This document shows, in pieces, positions 33,846 to 44,121 of a stretch of 64,000 nucleotides of DNA. Origin of the DNA: Luteitalea pratensis (GTDB lineage Bacteria; Acidobacteriota; Vicinamibacteria; Vicinamibacterales; Vicinamibacteraceae); NCBI RefSeq assembly GCF_001618865.1, contig NZ_CP015136.1, forward strand, positions 6,855,001-6,919,000, given 5' to 3'. The notes under the pieces are model-generated. The model saw only the letters and a program-made list of their open reading frames with translations. It made no database searches and was not told the DNA's origin. Numbering within the stretch: the stretch's first letter is position 1; each line of letters begins with the position of its first letter. Made by a program: the position numbers and the translations under genes.

Positions 33846-34384
33846 CGCCAGCGGCGGTGGCATCTCCGGGCCGGTTGGCGGGTGCCGATGCGGCGCCCTG
33901 GAAGAGGCCTGAAGTCTGGGGCACCGTGCTGCTCGTCGTGTGTGACCAGTTGAGCAAGCTGCTCGTCCTGCAGCGGATCGGGCTGCATGAAACGGTCACG
34001 GTGATACCGGGGTTGCTGAACCTCACGTACGTGCGCAACACAGGTGCCGCGTTCGGGATGCTCAACGCGCATGATTTCGCCTACAAGCCGGTCCTCGTGG
34101 CCGCGCTGGCGATCCTCGCGCTGCTGGGCATCCTCTGGTATGCCCGAAAGTTCGCCGGCGACGCCTGGCCGGCACGCTACGGATTCGTGCTGATCGTCGG
34201 CGGCGCCGTGGGTAACCTCATCGACCGTGTGACGCTGGGTTTCGTCGTGGACTTCGTCGACGTGTACTTCGGCACCTGGCATTTCTGGGCCTTCAACGTC
34301 GCCGACGCGGCGATCAGCATCGGAGCCATCCTGTTCGCGGCCGACACCCTGTTTTCGAGGCGCCATGTTCCCGAAGCTGTTTGA
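33842..34384 (+). CDS. lspA: Lipoprotein signal peptidase (signal peptidase II)
   Basis: 180 aa with four hydrophobic segments. Catalytic aspartates lie in GNLIDRV and FNVADAAIS, and the conserved [11 protein letters not shown] is present. It removes signal peptides from prolipoproteins after Lgt acts; several lipoprotein genes in the window are its likely clients. Its start overlaps the ileS stop and its end overlaps lgt by 20 nt. Confidence 0.95.
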   Translation: MTPAAVASPGRLAGADAAPWKRPEVWGTVLLVVCDQLSKLLVLQRIGLHETVTVIPGLLNLTYVRNTGAAFGMLNAHDFAYKPVLVAALAILALLGILWYARKFAGDAWPARYGFVLIVGGAVGNLIDRVTLGFVVDFVDVYFGTWHFWAFNVADAAISIGAILFAADTLFSRRHVPEAV

Positions 34385-35189
34385 CATCGGCCCGCTGACC
34401 GTCTACTCGTACGGCGTGCTGCTGGCTGCGGCGTACCTCGGTGGCCTGCAGTTCGCCCTGGTGCGCGCGCGCAACCGCGGCCTGGACGCGGCGCGGGTCA
34501 TGGACCTCGGCATCTACATCATCGTGAGCGCGCTCGTCGGCGCCAAGCTCCTGCTGGTGATCGTCGATGCGGACCACTTCCTGCGCGAGCCGGCGGACCT
34601 GCTGTCGTTGGCCCGATCGGGCGGGGTGTTCTACGGCGGGCTGATCCTCGCCGTGGTGGTCGGGCTGTGGTACGTGCGCAAGCACCAGTTGCCGACCTGG
34701 CGGGTGGCCGACGTGATTGCGCCAGGAATCGCATTCGGCCATGTCGTCGGCCGAATCGGCTGCTTCCTGGCCGGCTGCTGCTACGGACACGAGACGACTG
34801 TGCCATGGGCCGTGACCTTCACCAATCCGCTCGCACAGGAGAACGTCGGCACACCGCTCGGTGTGCCACTGCACCCCACGCAGCTCTACGAGGCTGGCGC
34901 CGAAGCGATCATCCTGGGGCTGCTGCTCGCAGTCGAGCACAAGGGACGGCCGTTCCCCGGGCGGACCTTCTGGGGCTACATGCTCGTGTACGGCCTCTCC
35001 CGCTTCGTGATCGAGTTCTTCCGTGGCGACCCGCGCGGGATGGTGCTCCCCAACATCTCGACCTCGCAGTTCATTTCCCTGCTGATCGTGCCGCTGAGCG
35101 TCGCGATGCTGTACTGGTTGTCGCGGCGCGATCGCGGCGCCGTCTCCGTCTCGGCGCCGTCGGCCCGCCCTCGCACGGCAAAGGCGTAG
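34365..35189 (+). CDS. lgt: Prolipoprotein diacylglyceryl transferase
   Basis: 274 aa, polytopic. The Lgt signature region GHVVGRIGCFLAGCCYG is present, as are HPTQLYEA and SRFVIEFFRGD. It adds diacylglycerol to the lipobox cysteine. The 20-nt overlap with lspA puts the first two enzymes of lipoprotein maturation in one transcript. Confidence 0.95.
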   Translation: MFPKLFDIGPLTVYSYGVLLAAAYLGGLQFALVRARNRGLDAARVMDLGIYIIVSALVGAKLLLVIVDADHFLREPADLLSLARSGGVFYGGLILAVVVGLWYVRKHQLPTWRVADVIAPGIAFGHVVGRIGCFLAGCCYGHETTVPWAVTFTNPLAQENVGTPLGVPLHPTQLYEAGAEAIILGLLLAVEHKGRPFPGRTFWGYMLVYGLSRFVIEFFRGDPRGMVLPNISTSQFISLLIVPLSVAMLYWLSRRDRGAVSVSAPSARPRTAKA

Positions 35190-35195
35190 GCCCAC

Positions 35196-36266
35196 ATGCA
35201 CGAGTTCGACGAGGACGACGAATTCGATCCCGACGACGCAATCGGCGACGCCACGGAAGGCGGACGAACGGTCTCGGTGGAGATCGGCGAGGACGAGGCC
35301 AATCAGCGCGCCGACCAGGCCCTTGCCGCGCTGCTCGCGGGTCTGTCGCGATCGCAGGTGCAGCGGCTGATCAAGGAGGGGCAGGTGCGCGTCGGCGCGG
35401 CGGTCGATGCGGAGGGAGAACCGCCGGGACGGGTCCTCACCAAGGCCAGCGAGGTGCTGCCGCCCGGAACAGTGCTCAGCGTGACGCTGCCGGAGCCCGT
35501 GGCCTCCGAAGCCGCGCCAGAGGACATCCCGCTCGACATCCTGTTCGAGGACGAGCAACTGATTGTCGTCAACAAGGCCGCGGGCATGGTCGTGCACCCG
35601 GCAGCGGGACACGCGACCGGCACGCTCGTGAATGCCTTGCTGCACCACGTGCAGGACCTCAGCGGCGTCGGCGGGACCCTGCGTCCGGGCATCGTGCACC
35701 GGCTCGACAAGGGCACGTCGGGCGTGATGGTGGTTGCGAAGAACGATGTGGCCCATGCGGAACTGGCGCGCCAGTTCCACGACCGCGAAGTCGAGAAGGA
35801 GTACGTCGCGCTGGTGTGGGGACTCGTCCACAGCGGCCGTCGCATCGAGGCGCCAATCGGGCGCGACCAGCACTCGCGGCAGAAGATGACGACACGGGCG
35901 CGGCGTGCCAGGTCCGCCGTGACGCGCGTCACGTGGGCGCTGCACCTGCCGGGCGTCTCGCTCATTCGCGTGGCCATCCATACCGGCCGCACGCACCAGA
36001 TCCGCGTGCATCTCAGCTCGGTCGGACACGCGATCTGTGGCGATGCCACGTATGGCGGGATCCCGCGGCGCATTGCGCCGCACCTGAAGGCGCTGTCGTC
36101 GCTGCAGCGGCCCTTCCTGCACGCCGAGCGGCTCGTCTTCATGCACCCCACGGAGCGGCGGCGCATGGAGTTCGAGGCGCCGTTGCCCGAGGATCTGCAT
36201 CACGTGCTCGAGCAGCTCGACGCCGCCGTCGCACGCTTCGGCTACAAGACGCTGCAGAACCCGTAA
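35196..36266 (+). CDS. rluD: RluD-type 23S rRNA pseudouridine synthase
   Basis: 356 aa. An acidic N-terminal extension (about 30 residues) precedes an S4 domain (RADQALAALLAGLSRSQVQRLIKEGQVRVG) and the catalytic RLDKGTSGVMVVAK with the active Asp. HTGRTHQIRVHL and GDATYGG complete the RluA/RluD family. It starts 6 bp after lgt as the last gene of the operon. Confidence 0.9.
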   Translation: MHEFDEDDEFDPDDAIGDATEGGRTVSVEIGEDEANQRADQALAALLAGLSRSQVQRLIKEGQVRVGAAVDAEGEPPGRVLTKASEVLPPGTVLSVTLPEPVASEAAPEDIPLDILFEDEQLIVVNKAAGMVVHPAAGHATGTLVNALLHHVQDLSGVGGTLRPGIVHRLDKGTSGVMVVAKNDVAHAELARQFHDREVEKEYVALVWGLVHSGRRIEAPIGRDQHSRQKMTTRARRARSAVTRVTWALHLPGVSLIRVAIHTGRTHQIRVHLSSVGHAICGDATYGGIPRRIAPHLKALSSLQRPFLHAERLVFMHPTERRRMEFEAPLPEDLHHVLEQLDAAVARFGYKTLQNP

Positions 36267-36274
36267 GCTGACCA

Positions 36275-36413
36275 ACGCTAAACGCTGAACGCCGAACGCT
36301 GCCGCACACCGGGTACCGGGTACCGGGTACCGGGTACCGGGTACCGGGTACTGGGTACCGGGTACCGGGTTCCGGGTTCGACATTCCCGGCATTCCCGGC
36401 ATTTCGGCATTCC
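36275..36413. repeat. Long heptamer array: ACGCTGA, then ten CCGGGTA-type units, then octamers
   Basis: 36275-36303 reads ACGCTAA, ACGCTGA, ACGCCGA, ACGCTGC. 36309-36378 holds ten units in strict register: six CCGGGTA, CTGGGTA, CCGGGTA and CCGGGTT twice. 36378-36413 continues with 8- to 9-bp CCCGGCATT units. The array fills the gap between rluD and the NUDIX gene and is one of the longest in the window. Confidence 0.93.
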
Positions 36414-36424
36414 ATGAGGTGGTG

Positions 36425-36940
36425 ATGTCCGAGAACGAATCGACCCTGGAATACACCGGGCGCGTGTTCACCGTGACCCGTGATCGCGTCCGTCTGCCGC
36501 ACGGTGTGGAGACGGTCATGGACATCGTCCGTCACCGCGGATCGGTGGTGCTGATCCCGATGCCCGACGAAGCGTCGGTGATCCTCGTTCGGCAGTACCG
36601 CCACGCGATCGGCCAGCACGTCTGGGAGTTGCCTGCCGGCAGCCTGGAGCCGGGAGAGGACGCTGTCGCGGCGGCGCTCCGCGAATGTCACGAGGAAATC
36701 GGCCAGCTGGCAACCACGGCCGAACGCGTGGCCTCGCTGTACCCGTCGCCGGGATACACGACCGAGGTGATGCATTTCTACAAGCTGACAGGCCTGCACG
36801 TCCCCGATCACGCCGCCGAGCAGGACGAGGACGAGCACCTCGAGCCGCGAACGTTCGGCCTGGGCGAATTACGGGCACTCGTGGCCGCCGGCGACATCAC
36901 GGACATGAAGACCGTGGCGGCGTTGCAGTGGCTGCGGTGA
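36425..36940 (+). CDS. NUDIX hydrolase (ADP-ribose pyrophosphatase-like)
   Basis: 171 aa from the ATG at 36425 (GAGGTG just upstream; a GTG at 36419 is also in frame). The Nudix box fits the consensus exactly, with Gly72, Glu78, Arg86-Glu87 and Glu90-Glu91-x-Gly93. The upstream VRQYRHAIGQHVWELPAG is typical of ADP-ribose/NDP-sugar pyrophosphatases (NudF group). It is followed by a strong terminator. Confidence 0.88.
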   Translation: MSENESTLEYTGRVFTVTRDRVRLPHGVETVMDIVRHRGSVVLIPMPDEASVILVRQYRHAIGQHVWELPAGSLEPGEDAVAAALRECHEEIGQLATTAERVASLYPSPGYTTEVMHFYKLTGLHVPDHAAEQDEDEHLEPRTFGLGELRALVAAGDITDMKTVAALQWLR

Positions 36941-36981
36941 GGGTGCCACGCCACAATTCGGTACGCTGATCACATAAACGT

Positions 36982-37016
36982 CGAGCCGCTGCGCAATTGC
37001 GCAGCGGCTCGATTTT
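36982..37016. terminator. Terminator hairpin between the convergent NUDIX and DksA-like genes
   Basis: CGAGCCGCTGCGC pairs perfectly with GCGCAGCGGCTCG around AATT, with TTTT on the plus-strand side. It can serve the NUDIX gene and possibly both strands. Confidence 0.85.
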
Positions 37017-37058
37017 CACAGGCGGCGAGCGTGCGGGTCATCGGACCCACGTCAGACG

Positions 37059-37511
37059 TCAGCTCGCGATGTCCAGGATCGCGGCCGTGGTGCCGCGACG
37101 GGCGTAGAACTTGTCCCGGGCCTCGGCCTGCTCGCGCTCCTCCTCGCAGTCCTTGCAGCGGAGGGCGAACGGCAGGGCGCGCAGCCGCGCCTCCGAGATC
37201 TCGTCACCGCACTCGTAGCAGAAGCCGTAGCGGCCTGCCTCGAGCCGGCCGAGCGCCTCGTTGACCCGGCTCAGGGTCTCCGACTTCATCTGCATGAGGG
37301 CGATCTCGATGTCTTCCTGGATGTCGGACACGGAGGCTTCTTCGGCGTCCACAACGCCCTGCGCCAGGTCGGCGGGGCCGATGGCCCGGACGTGGTGGAT
37401 CTGGCGGCGGAGTTCGCTGCTCAGCTCCTGTCGGCGCTCCTCGAGAATGCGGCGCAGTTCGTCGTGACGGTCTGTATTGATGATGCGGGTGGACTTCCTG
37501 GTCGACTTCAT
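37059..37511 (-). CDS. DksA/TraR-family zinc-finger protein
   Basis: 150 aa from the ATG at 37511 (AGGAGC upstream; an upstream extension to 37724 has no site). A coiled-coil N-terminal half (DRHDELRRILEERRQELSSELRRQI, 15-39) is followed by a four-cysteine zinc finger C98/C101/C119/C122 (FCYECGDEIS...LRCKDCEEE). Such proteins enter the RNA polymerase secondary channel and modulate initiation with ppGpp. The bifunctional rel gene is at 40.4 kb. Confidence 0.87.
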   Translation of the reverse strand: MKSTRKSTRIINTDRHDELRRILEERRQELSSELRRQIHHVRAIGPADLAQGVVDAEEASVSDIQEDIEIALMQMKSETLSRVNEALGRLEAGRYGFCYECGDEISEARLRALPFALRCKDCEEEREQAEARDKFYARRGTTAAILDIAS

Positions 37512-37896
37512 GTCCGGTCCACGCTCCTTTCGACGTTCGTCAAGTGCCGATCGACTAAGCACGCCTCGTGCCACGCCTTGCAGCACCGGGCACCCTCCAG
37601 GCCGGTACGGCGACGACGGCAGAGCCCCGGTGCCGTGGCGCCGGGGGCGAGTCCTCGGGGATGCTGTCGGGCGCCAGACGGAGGGAAGACCTACCGCGAG
37701 ACCCTCCAGGCCTCGCCGAACCACAAGGTACTCATTCGAAGCGACTTGCCTTCGCGCAACGGAGGTAACACCCTCGCCGCGTCTCGGCAGTACAGCGAGT
37801 TAGACGCGGGAGCATGGCCGATGGTTCTCGACTGAACGATCGGCATCCTCAGGCTCATCCATATCATTCCGGGGCCCGCGTTGCCCGTGTCCATGA
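37512..37896. other. 385-bp gap upstream of the DksA-like gene, no gene seen
   Basis: Neither strand has a convincing coding frame. It contains a strong GC hairpin at about 37625-37645 (CCCCGGTGCC / GGCGCCGGGG) and a 12-bp direct repeat ACCCTCCAGGCC at 37592-37603 and 37701-37712. It could hold a long 5' leader or a structured RNA read on the minus strand, but I recognise no known RNA family. Confidence 0.4.
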
Positions 37897-38484
37897 TTAC
37901 TGCAAGCGGACGCTACGTCCCCGTGCGAGGACGACACCCCGTTCGACAAGCAATCGTTCCGTGACCCTGCTTCCCGACCGCTGCCACGACTCGAGCGCCC
38001 GCACCAGCCCAGCTGGGCTCTGCATTTCGGCTCGCTGTCCGACTTCACCGAGCGCATCGGCATACTGGGCGAACCGGGCCGCGAGGTCCTTGAAGATCGG
38101 CGCCAGCGCCTGTGATTCCTGGCCCAGGGCGCCGTAGGCGAAGCCGCCGACGCGGTGGTAGTACGTTGCCGGGACACTGCGCGCCGAGGATGCCGCCGAG
38201 CTGAAGTAGCCCCCCAGGAGCAATGCCGCGTCGGCGACGTCGCGAAGAGCCTGGCCGGGCGCCGGGCACCGATCGTCCATGGCGGCCGCCAGCCGGAGGG
38301 CCAAGGGACGCGGATCCAGCAGGGCCGCAGCCCGGCCGTGCCTGTCGTGGCGCATCGTGTCGGCCAGGAGTTGGACGACGTAGTGGGCGGTGTCGGCGTG
38401 GACCGGAACCCGCTGCTGGGCAAGGGCGCCCTCCAGCTGATCCTTGAAGTATTCGACGAGCGACGCGCGTGCGATGACCGACAT
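37897..38484 (-). CDS. Hypothetical protein, 195 aa
   Basis: From the ATG at 38484 the protein begins MSVIARASLVEYFKDQLEGALAQQ and is helical, with no signal peptide or membrane segment. It contains LADTMRHDRHG, LRDVADAALLLGGYF and YYHRVGGFAYGALG. The frame is closed by a normal stop and shows coding-like third-position GC. I do not recognise a family. The helical style and the phrase 'VGGFAYGAL' suggest a conserved small cytosolic protein. It is divergent from the Cys-rich protein gene. Confidence 0.65.
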   Translation of the reverse strand: MSVIARASLVEYFKDQLEGALAQQRVPVHADTAHYVVQLLADTMRHDRHGRAAALLDPRPLALRLAAAMDDRCPAPGQALRDVADAALLLGGYFSSAASSARSVPATYYHRVGGFAYGALGQESQALAPIFKDLAARFAQYADALGEVGQRAEMQSPAGLVRALESWQRSGSRVTERLLVERGVVLARGRSVRLQ

Positions 38485-38686
38485 GGCGCAGACCTCCCCC
38501 GCGAGGGCAGCCGCCTGCGAGCTGGTGCCCGCGCTACGGATGTGCCGATATCGAAGAGCAATTCGTGTTCCAGCCGAGTCTGGCGCCGCAGCGCGCCAAC
38601 CCGACCATTGGCGCCCACTATACGCCGTGGGCTGACGAGTCCCCAGCATGATTGACGAGCCGGCGTCACTATGCCAGCCTCGCCGG

Positions 38687-39388
38687 ATGGCGTCATGCCC
38701 AGTGTGTGGTGGCGGCAAGGCAAAACGGCAGTGCCCCGCCCTGAGCAAGGTGATCTGCGCGACCTGCTGCGGGACGAAGCGGCTCGTCGAGATCGATTGC
38801 CCGCCGACCTGTGGGTGGCTCAAGGCCGCCCGCGCCCACCCCCACGCCGCACAGCAGCGACAACAGGAACAGGACGCAACGCGTGTGGTTCCCCTGATCC
38901 GGGGACTTGATGATGGCGGCTACGCGGTGCTGATGGCGTGCCTTCCGGCGGCCGTGGCCTGCAGGACCACCATGGACCCGCCGCCGCTCGATGCAGATCT
39001 GCAGCTCGCGGCAGCCGCGCTTGCCGCAACGGCTGAAACCGCCATGCGCGGCGTACTCTATGAACACCAGCCGGAGACGCCCGTGGCTGCCCGGCTTGCG
39101 CGTGCCATGTCGGCGCCGCTTGCTGAAGCCGCCGAAGCGGGTGTCAAGCGGCTGGACGCGTCCACCGCCGCCGCGATGCGCCGGGTCGAGGAGGCGGTGA
39201 AGGAGTTTCGCCGATCCGGCGTGACGGCGCCGGATGCGTACTTCGCCTTCCTCGGACGGGTGCTCAAGCCACGGCTGGCTGACGCGCAGACGGGCCAGCC
39301 GCTCGCGCCGGGCGCTGACCCGCGGCTGACGCCGCTCGGCGGTGCCGAGGCGAGCGGGGCAGACGGGCCGCGGATCATCATTCCGTGA
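38687..39388 (+). CDS. Cysteine-rich N-terminal zinc-knuckle protein of unknown function
   Basis: 233 aa from the ATG at 38687. The first 50 residues contain nine cysteines in CPVCGGGKAKRQCP, VICATCCGTKRLVEIDCP and TCGWL, a likely zinc-binding module. The rest is helical and Ala-rich with no recognisable enzyme motif. The conserved CCGTKRLVEI stretch looks like a defined small family, but I cannot name it. It may bind nucleic acid or a protein. Confidence 0.68.
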   Translation: MASCPVCGGGKAKRQCPALSKVICATCCGTKRLVEIDCPPTCGWLKAARAHPHAAQQRQQEQDATRVVPLIRGLDDGGYAVLMACLPAAVACRTTMDPPPLDADLQLAAAALAATAETAMRGVLYEHQPETPVAARLARAMSAPLAEAAEAGVKRLDASTAAAMRRVEEAVKEFRRSGVTAPDAYFAFLGRVLKPRLADAQTGQPLAPGADPRLTPLGGAEASGADGPRIIIP

Positions 39389-39399
39389 GGCCGGTGTGT

Positions 39400-39566
39400 C
39401 GGTCTGACTTGTCCGCCGTAGCCTTGGCGAAGGTGGAAAGTCGACGTCTGCGGGGAGGGATGACCGTCGACCAAGGTCGACGGCTACAGGTTTGCCAGGT
39501 CGACGGCTACAGGTTTGGGTGTACGACGGCTACAGGTTTGGGTGTAGGGTCGAGCTTGCTCGACGC
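39400..39566. repeat. REP-like hairpins upstream of rpmB
   Basis: 39400-39430 contains CTTGTCCGCCGTAGCCTTGG with GCGAAGGTGGA, similar to 49439-49475. 39464-39486 is the hairpin GTCGACCAAGGTCGAC with GTAG on the minus strand. 39487-39540 has short GACGGCTACAGGTTTG repeats. 39544-39566 is GTAG plus GTCGAGCTTGCTCGAC. The remaining 130 bp before rpmB shows no gene. Confidence 0.78.
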
Positions 39567-39697
39567 ATGCGCCAGGCAAAGCGTGGCGGTCGACCGGCTC
39601 AGGCCCTGTGCTACACTTGGTGGTTCGCGCGCCCGGCGGCGTCTCCTCCGAGACTCCTCCTGCAGGTCAGGCCGAGGTTGCGCATCACCACTGAGTC

Positions 39698-39889
39698 ATG
39701 GCTAATCGTTGCGAAGTCTGCGGCAAGGGTCCCACGTTCGGCAACAACATCAGCCACGCCCACAACGTGTCGTCTCGCCGGTTCAATCCGAACCTGCAGA
39801 CCGTACGGGCGCTGGTGAATGGCGCGGCAAAGCGCCTGAAGGTGTGCACGCGCTGCATCCGGTCGAACAAGGTCACCAAGGCCGCCTGA
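39698..39889 (+). CDS. rpmB: Large ribosomal subunit protein bL28
   Basis: 63 aa. It begins [23 protein letters not shown] and retains the zinc-binding pairs C5/C8 and C50/C53 (VCTRCIRS), the zinc form of L28. Asn-rich [17 protein letters not shown] is diagnostic. The next gene (ridA) begins two bases after its stop. Confidence 0.95.
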   Translation: MANRCEVCGKGPTFGNNISHAHNVSSRRFNPNLQTVRALVNGAAKRLKVCTRCIRSNKVTKAA

Positions 39890-39891
39890 AC

Positions 39892-40278
39892 GTGGCCACC
39901 CGCGCGTCGGTCTCCACGCCCGACGCCCCGCAGGCCATCGGGCCGTACTCGCAGGCCATCCGGGCCGGCCAGTTCCTGTTCCTGTCGGGGCAGATTCCCC
40001 TCGATCCCGTGACGGGCGAGGTGGTGGCGGGTGACGTGCGCGCGCAGACGCGCCGAGTCCTCGACAACATCAGCGGCATCCTCACCGCTGCCGGCGTCTC
40101 CATGGACGCCGTCGTCAAGACCACGGTCTTCCTGATCGATCTCGCCGACTTCACGGCCATGAACGACGTCTACGCTTCGTCGTTCGAATCGCCGGCGCCG
40201 GCCCGGTCCACGGTGCAGGTCTCGCGGCTACCCCGCGACGTGCGGGTGGAAATCGAAGCCGTCGCGCTGCTTCCGTAG
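39892..40278 (+). CDS. ridA: RidA family enamine/imine deaminase
   Basis: 128 aa from a GTG at 39892, two bases after rpmB. Family features are [36 protein letters not shown], the substrate arginine in [11 protein letters not shown], and a terminal IEAVALLP. It hydrolyses reactive enamines formed by PLP enzymes. Its linkage to rpmB is probably operon convenience. Confidence 0.93.
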   Translation: MATRASVSTPDAPQAIGPYSQAIRAGQFLFLSGQIPLDPVTGEVVAGDVRAQTRRVLDNISGILTAAGVSMDAVVKTTVFLIDLADFTAMNDVYASSFESPAPARSTVQVSRLPRDVRVEIEAVALLP

Positions 40279-40289
40279 CGGCATCCTGA

Positions 40290-40387
40290 AAATTTCAGAA
40301 GTTCAAAAGTTTAGAATTTCACCACCTTCAGAAATGTCTCGAAGGGTTGGCGGTACTGTATGCAATTGTGAAATTCTGCAATTCTGA
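40290..40387. repeat. AT-rich octamer region (TGAAATTC / TGCAATTC)
   Basis: The right part reads TGAAATTC, TGCAATTC, TGAAATTC in 8-bp register; the left part has TTCAGAAGTTC- and AGTTTAGAATTTC-type units. The low GC stands out against the surroundings. A related TGTGAAATTCTG stretch lies before thiD. Confidence 0.7.
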
Positions 40388-40392
40388 AATTC

Positions 40393-42576
<2,184 letters not shown>

Positions 42577-42642
42577 GGAGAGTGGTGTCTAATCGCCGTT
42601 ACACGGAGATCGGATGCTCGTGGATCATAGCCCACGGGCGCC

Positions 42643-42671
42643 TTGACCGTTGCAGAGGCGGTCTTTATACT
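42643..42671 (+). promoter_or_regulatory. Sigma-70 promoter of the TPR lipoprotein gene
   Basis: TTGACC at 42643-42648 and TATACT at 42666-42671 are separated by 17 bp. The predicted start leaves a leader of about 130 nt before the ATG at 42810. Confidence 0.7.
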
Positions 42672-42809
42672 CGCGATGATTTTCCGCTTGGAATCGACCC
42701 TGGCCGTGGTTCGCGGCCGATTCCCGTCCTCAGGCTTGACGCGCAGGGCTGACCGGGGTTCCGAGGTCCGCGAGCACCCGCGCGAGCGGGCGTGCAAGGA
42801 GTAGATGCA

Positions 42810-43808
42810 ATGTTGAAGCGGTTGACCATCATCCGGCTCGTGGCCGTTGCCGGCTTGAGCCTCTCGCTGACCGCCTGCGGTAAGGTGACGGCTCAGATGT
42901 CGTTCAAGGACGGTATCGCTGCCTACCAACAGCAGAACTACCGCATCGCCATTGCGGAGTTGGAGGAGGCGGTGAAGCACGACTTCGAGTACCGCCCCTA
43001 TGCGTACTTCTACTTGGCCAATTCCCACGACAGCGCCTACAAGTTCACGCGCAAGGGCCAGGCGGACAACGACGCACACCTGCCCGAAGCGGAGAAGTAC
43101 TACAAGCTGGCGTTCGAGCAGATCGACCCCGCCTCTCGTGAGGGACAGGGCGCGATCTTCAAGAAGCGCTGCCTCGAGTTCCTCGTCGGCGTGTACGGCA
43201 AGGAGAAGCTCGACGCGCCCGACAAGGCCGAGGCGGTCGGCAAGCAGATCGTCGATCTCGACCCGAAGGACGTGAACAACTACTTCGGCATGGCTCAGCT
43301 CTATCAGGAGGCGGGCCGCGTCGAAGAGGCCGAGCAGATGCTGCTGCGCGCCAAGGAAGTCGCTCCGAACAACGTCGACGTCCAGCTGCAGCTCGCGGGC
43401 TTCTACAACAAGCAGGGCAACTTCGACAAGACGATGGAAGCGTTCCAGACCCGCATCCAGCTCGAGCCGAACAACCCCGAGGCGTACCACACGGTCGCCG
43501 GCTACTTCGAGGAGAAGGTCCGCAAGGACTACACCATCAGCCCGGCGGTCAAGGCCGACTACATCAAGCGCGGTCTCGACGCGTCGACCAAGGCGATCGA
43601 GATCAAGGGTGATTACGTCGACGCGATGGTCATGAAGAACCTGCTGCTCCGCCAGCAGGCGCTGGTCGAGAAGAGTCCGGCGCGGCAGCAGGAGTTGCTG
43701 AAGGAAGCCACGGCGTTGCGCGACAAGGCCATCGAGACCCGGAACCGCTTGCAGGGTGAGTCCGACGCCCAGGCTGCGAAGGCCAGGGACGCCAAGAAGT
43801 CCGAGTAG
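42810..43808 (+). CDS. TPR-repeat lipoprotein
   Basis: 332 aa from the ATG at 42810 (AAGGAG ten bases upstream). The lipobox LSLTAC puts a lipid on Cys23. Tetratricopeptide repeats run from about residue 38 (GIAAYQQQNYRIAIAELEEAVKH) through DPKDVNNYFGMAQLYQEAGRVEEAEQMLLRAKEVAPNN and VQLQLAGFYNKQGNFDKTMEAFQTRIQLEPNNPEAY, and the C-terminus is a charged helix. It is likely an outer-membrane or periplasmic scaffold. It has its own promoter and terminator. Confidence 0.87.
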   Translation: MLKRLTIIRLVAVAGLSLSLTACGKVTAQMSFKDGIAAYQQQNYRIAIAELEEAVKHDFEYRPYAYFYLANSHDSAYKFTRKGQADNDAHLPEAEKYYKLAFEQIDPASREGQGAIFKKRCLEFLVGVYGKEKLDAPDKAEAVGKQIVDLDPKDVNNYFGMAQLYQEAGRVEEAEQMLLRAKEVAPNNVDVQLQLAGFYNKQGNFDKTMEAFQTRIQLEPNNPEAYHTVAGYFEEKVRKDYTISPAVKADYIKRGLDASTKAIEIKGDYVDAMVMKNLLLRQQALVEKSPARQQELLKEATALRDKAIETRNRLQGESDAQAAKARDAKKSE

Positions 43809-43830
43809 TCCACCGCACCTCGGGGACGTG

Positions 43831-43869
43831 AAACGGGGGGCCGGCGCGACGCGCCGCCCCCCGTTTTTT
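43831..43869 (+). terminator. Terminator after the TPR lipoprotein gene
   Basis: ACGGGGGGC-type left arm pairs with GCCCCCCGT around a GC-rich inner hairpin, followed by six T. Confidence 0.9.
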
Positions 43870-44098
43870 GTTCGCCTTGGAACAGGGCAAGACGCCGTAG
43901 CGGACTCATCTGTTTACGCGGTTGAAACAGATCGCTGTTAGGCTAGTCCGCGGTCTGGTTCCCGTCCGGTTTTCTTCGGGCGGAGTGCAATTGCGAGCTG
44001 TTCCTTCGGCTCGGCAATCCTTCCCGGTGTCTGTGTGGGGCCGGCTCGCGGAGCCCGGCCGCCGTGTTGTGGGTAGGGCCGGCTCTCCGAGCCGGCCG
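43870..44098. repeat. TonB-receptor upstream region with two GTAG-family hairpins
   Basis: 44040-44062 holds GCCGGCTCGCGGAGCCCGGC, and 44073-44098 holds GTAG followed by GCCGGCTCTCCGAGCCGGC. The second hairpin ends 24 bases before the receptor start. The rest of the region should carry the receptor promoter, but I see no convincing -35/-10 pair. Confidence 0.75.
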
Positions 44099-44121
44099 CC
44101 ATGTCCATTCAGGAGAGATTC

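Noticed and set aside
34314-36410. 698-codon open frame on the minus strand opposite lgt and rluD
   Set aside because: It is antisense to two clearly conserved genes and reads through the heptamer array at its N-terminus, producing repeated PVPGT residues.
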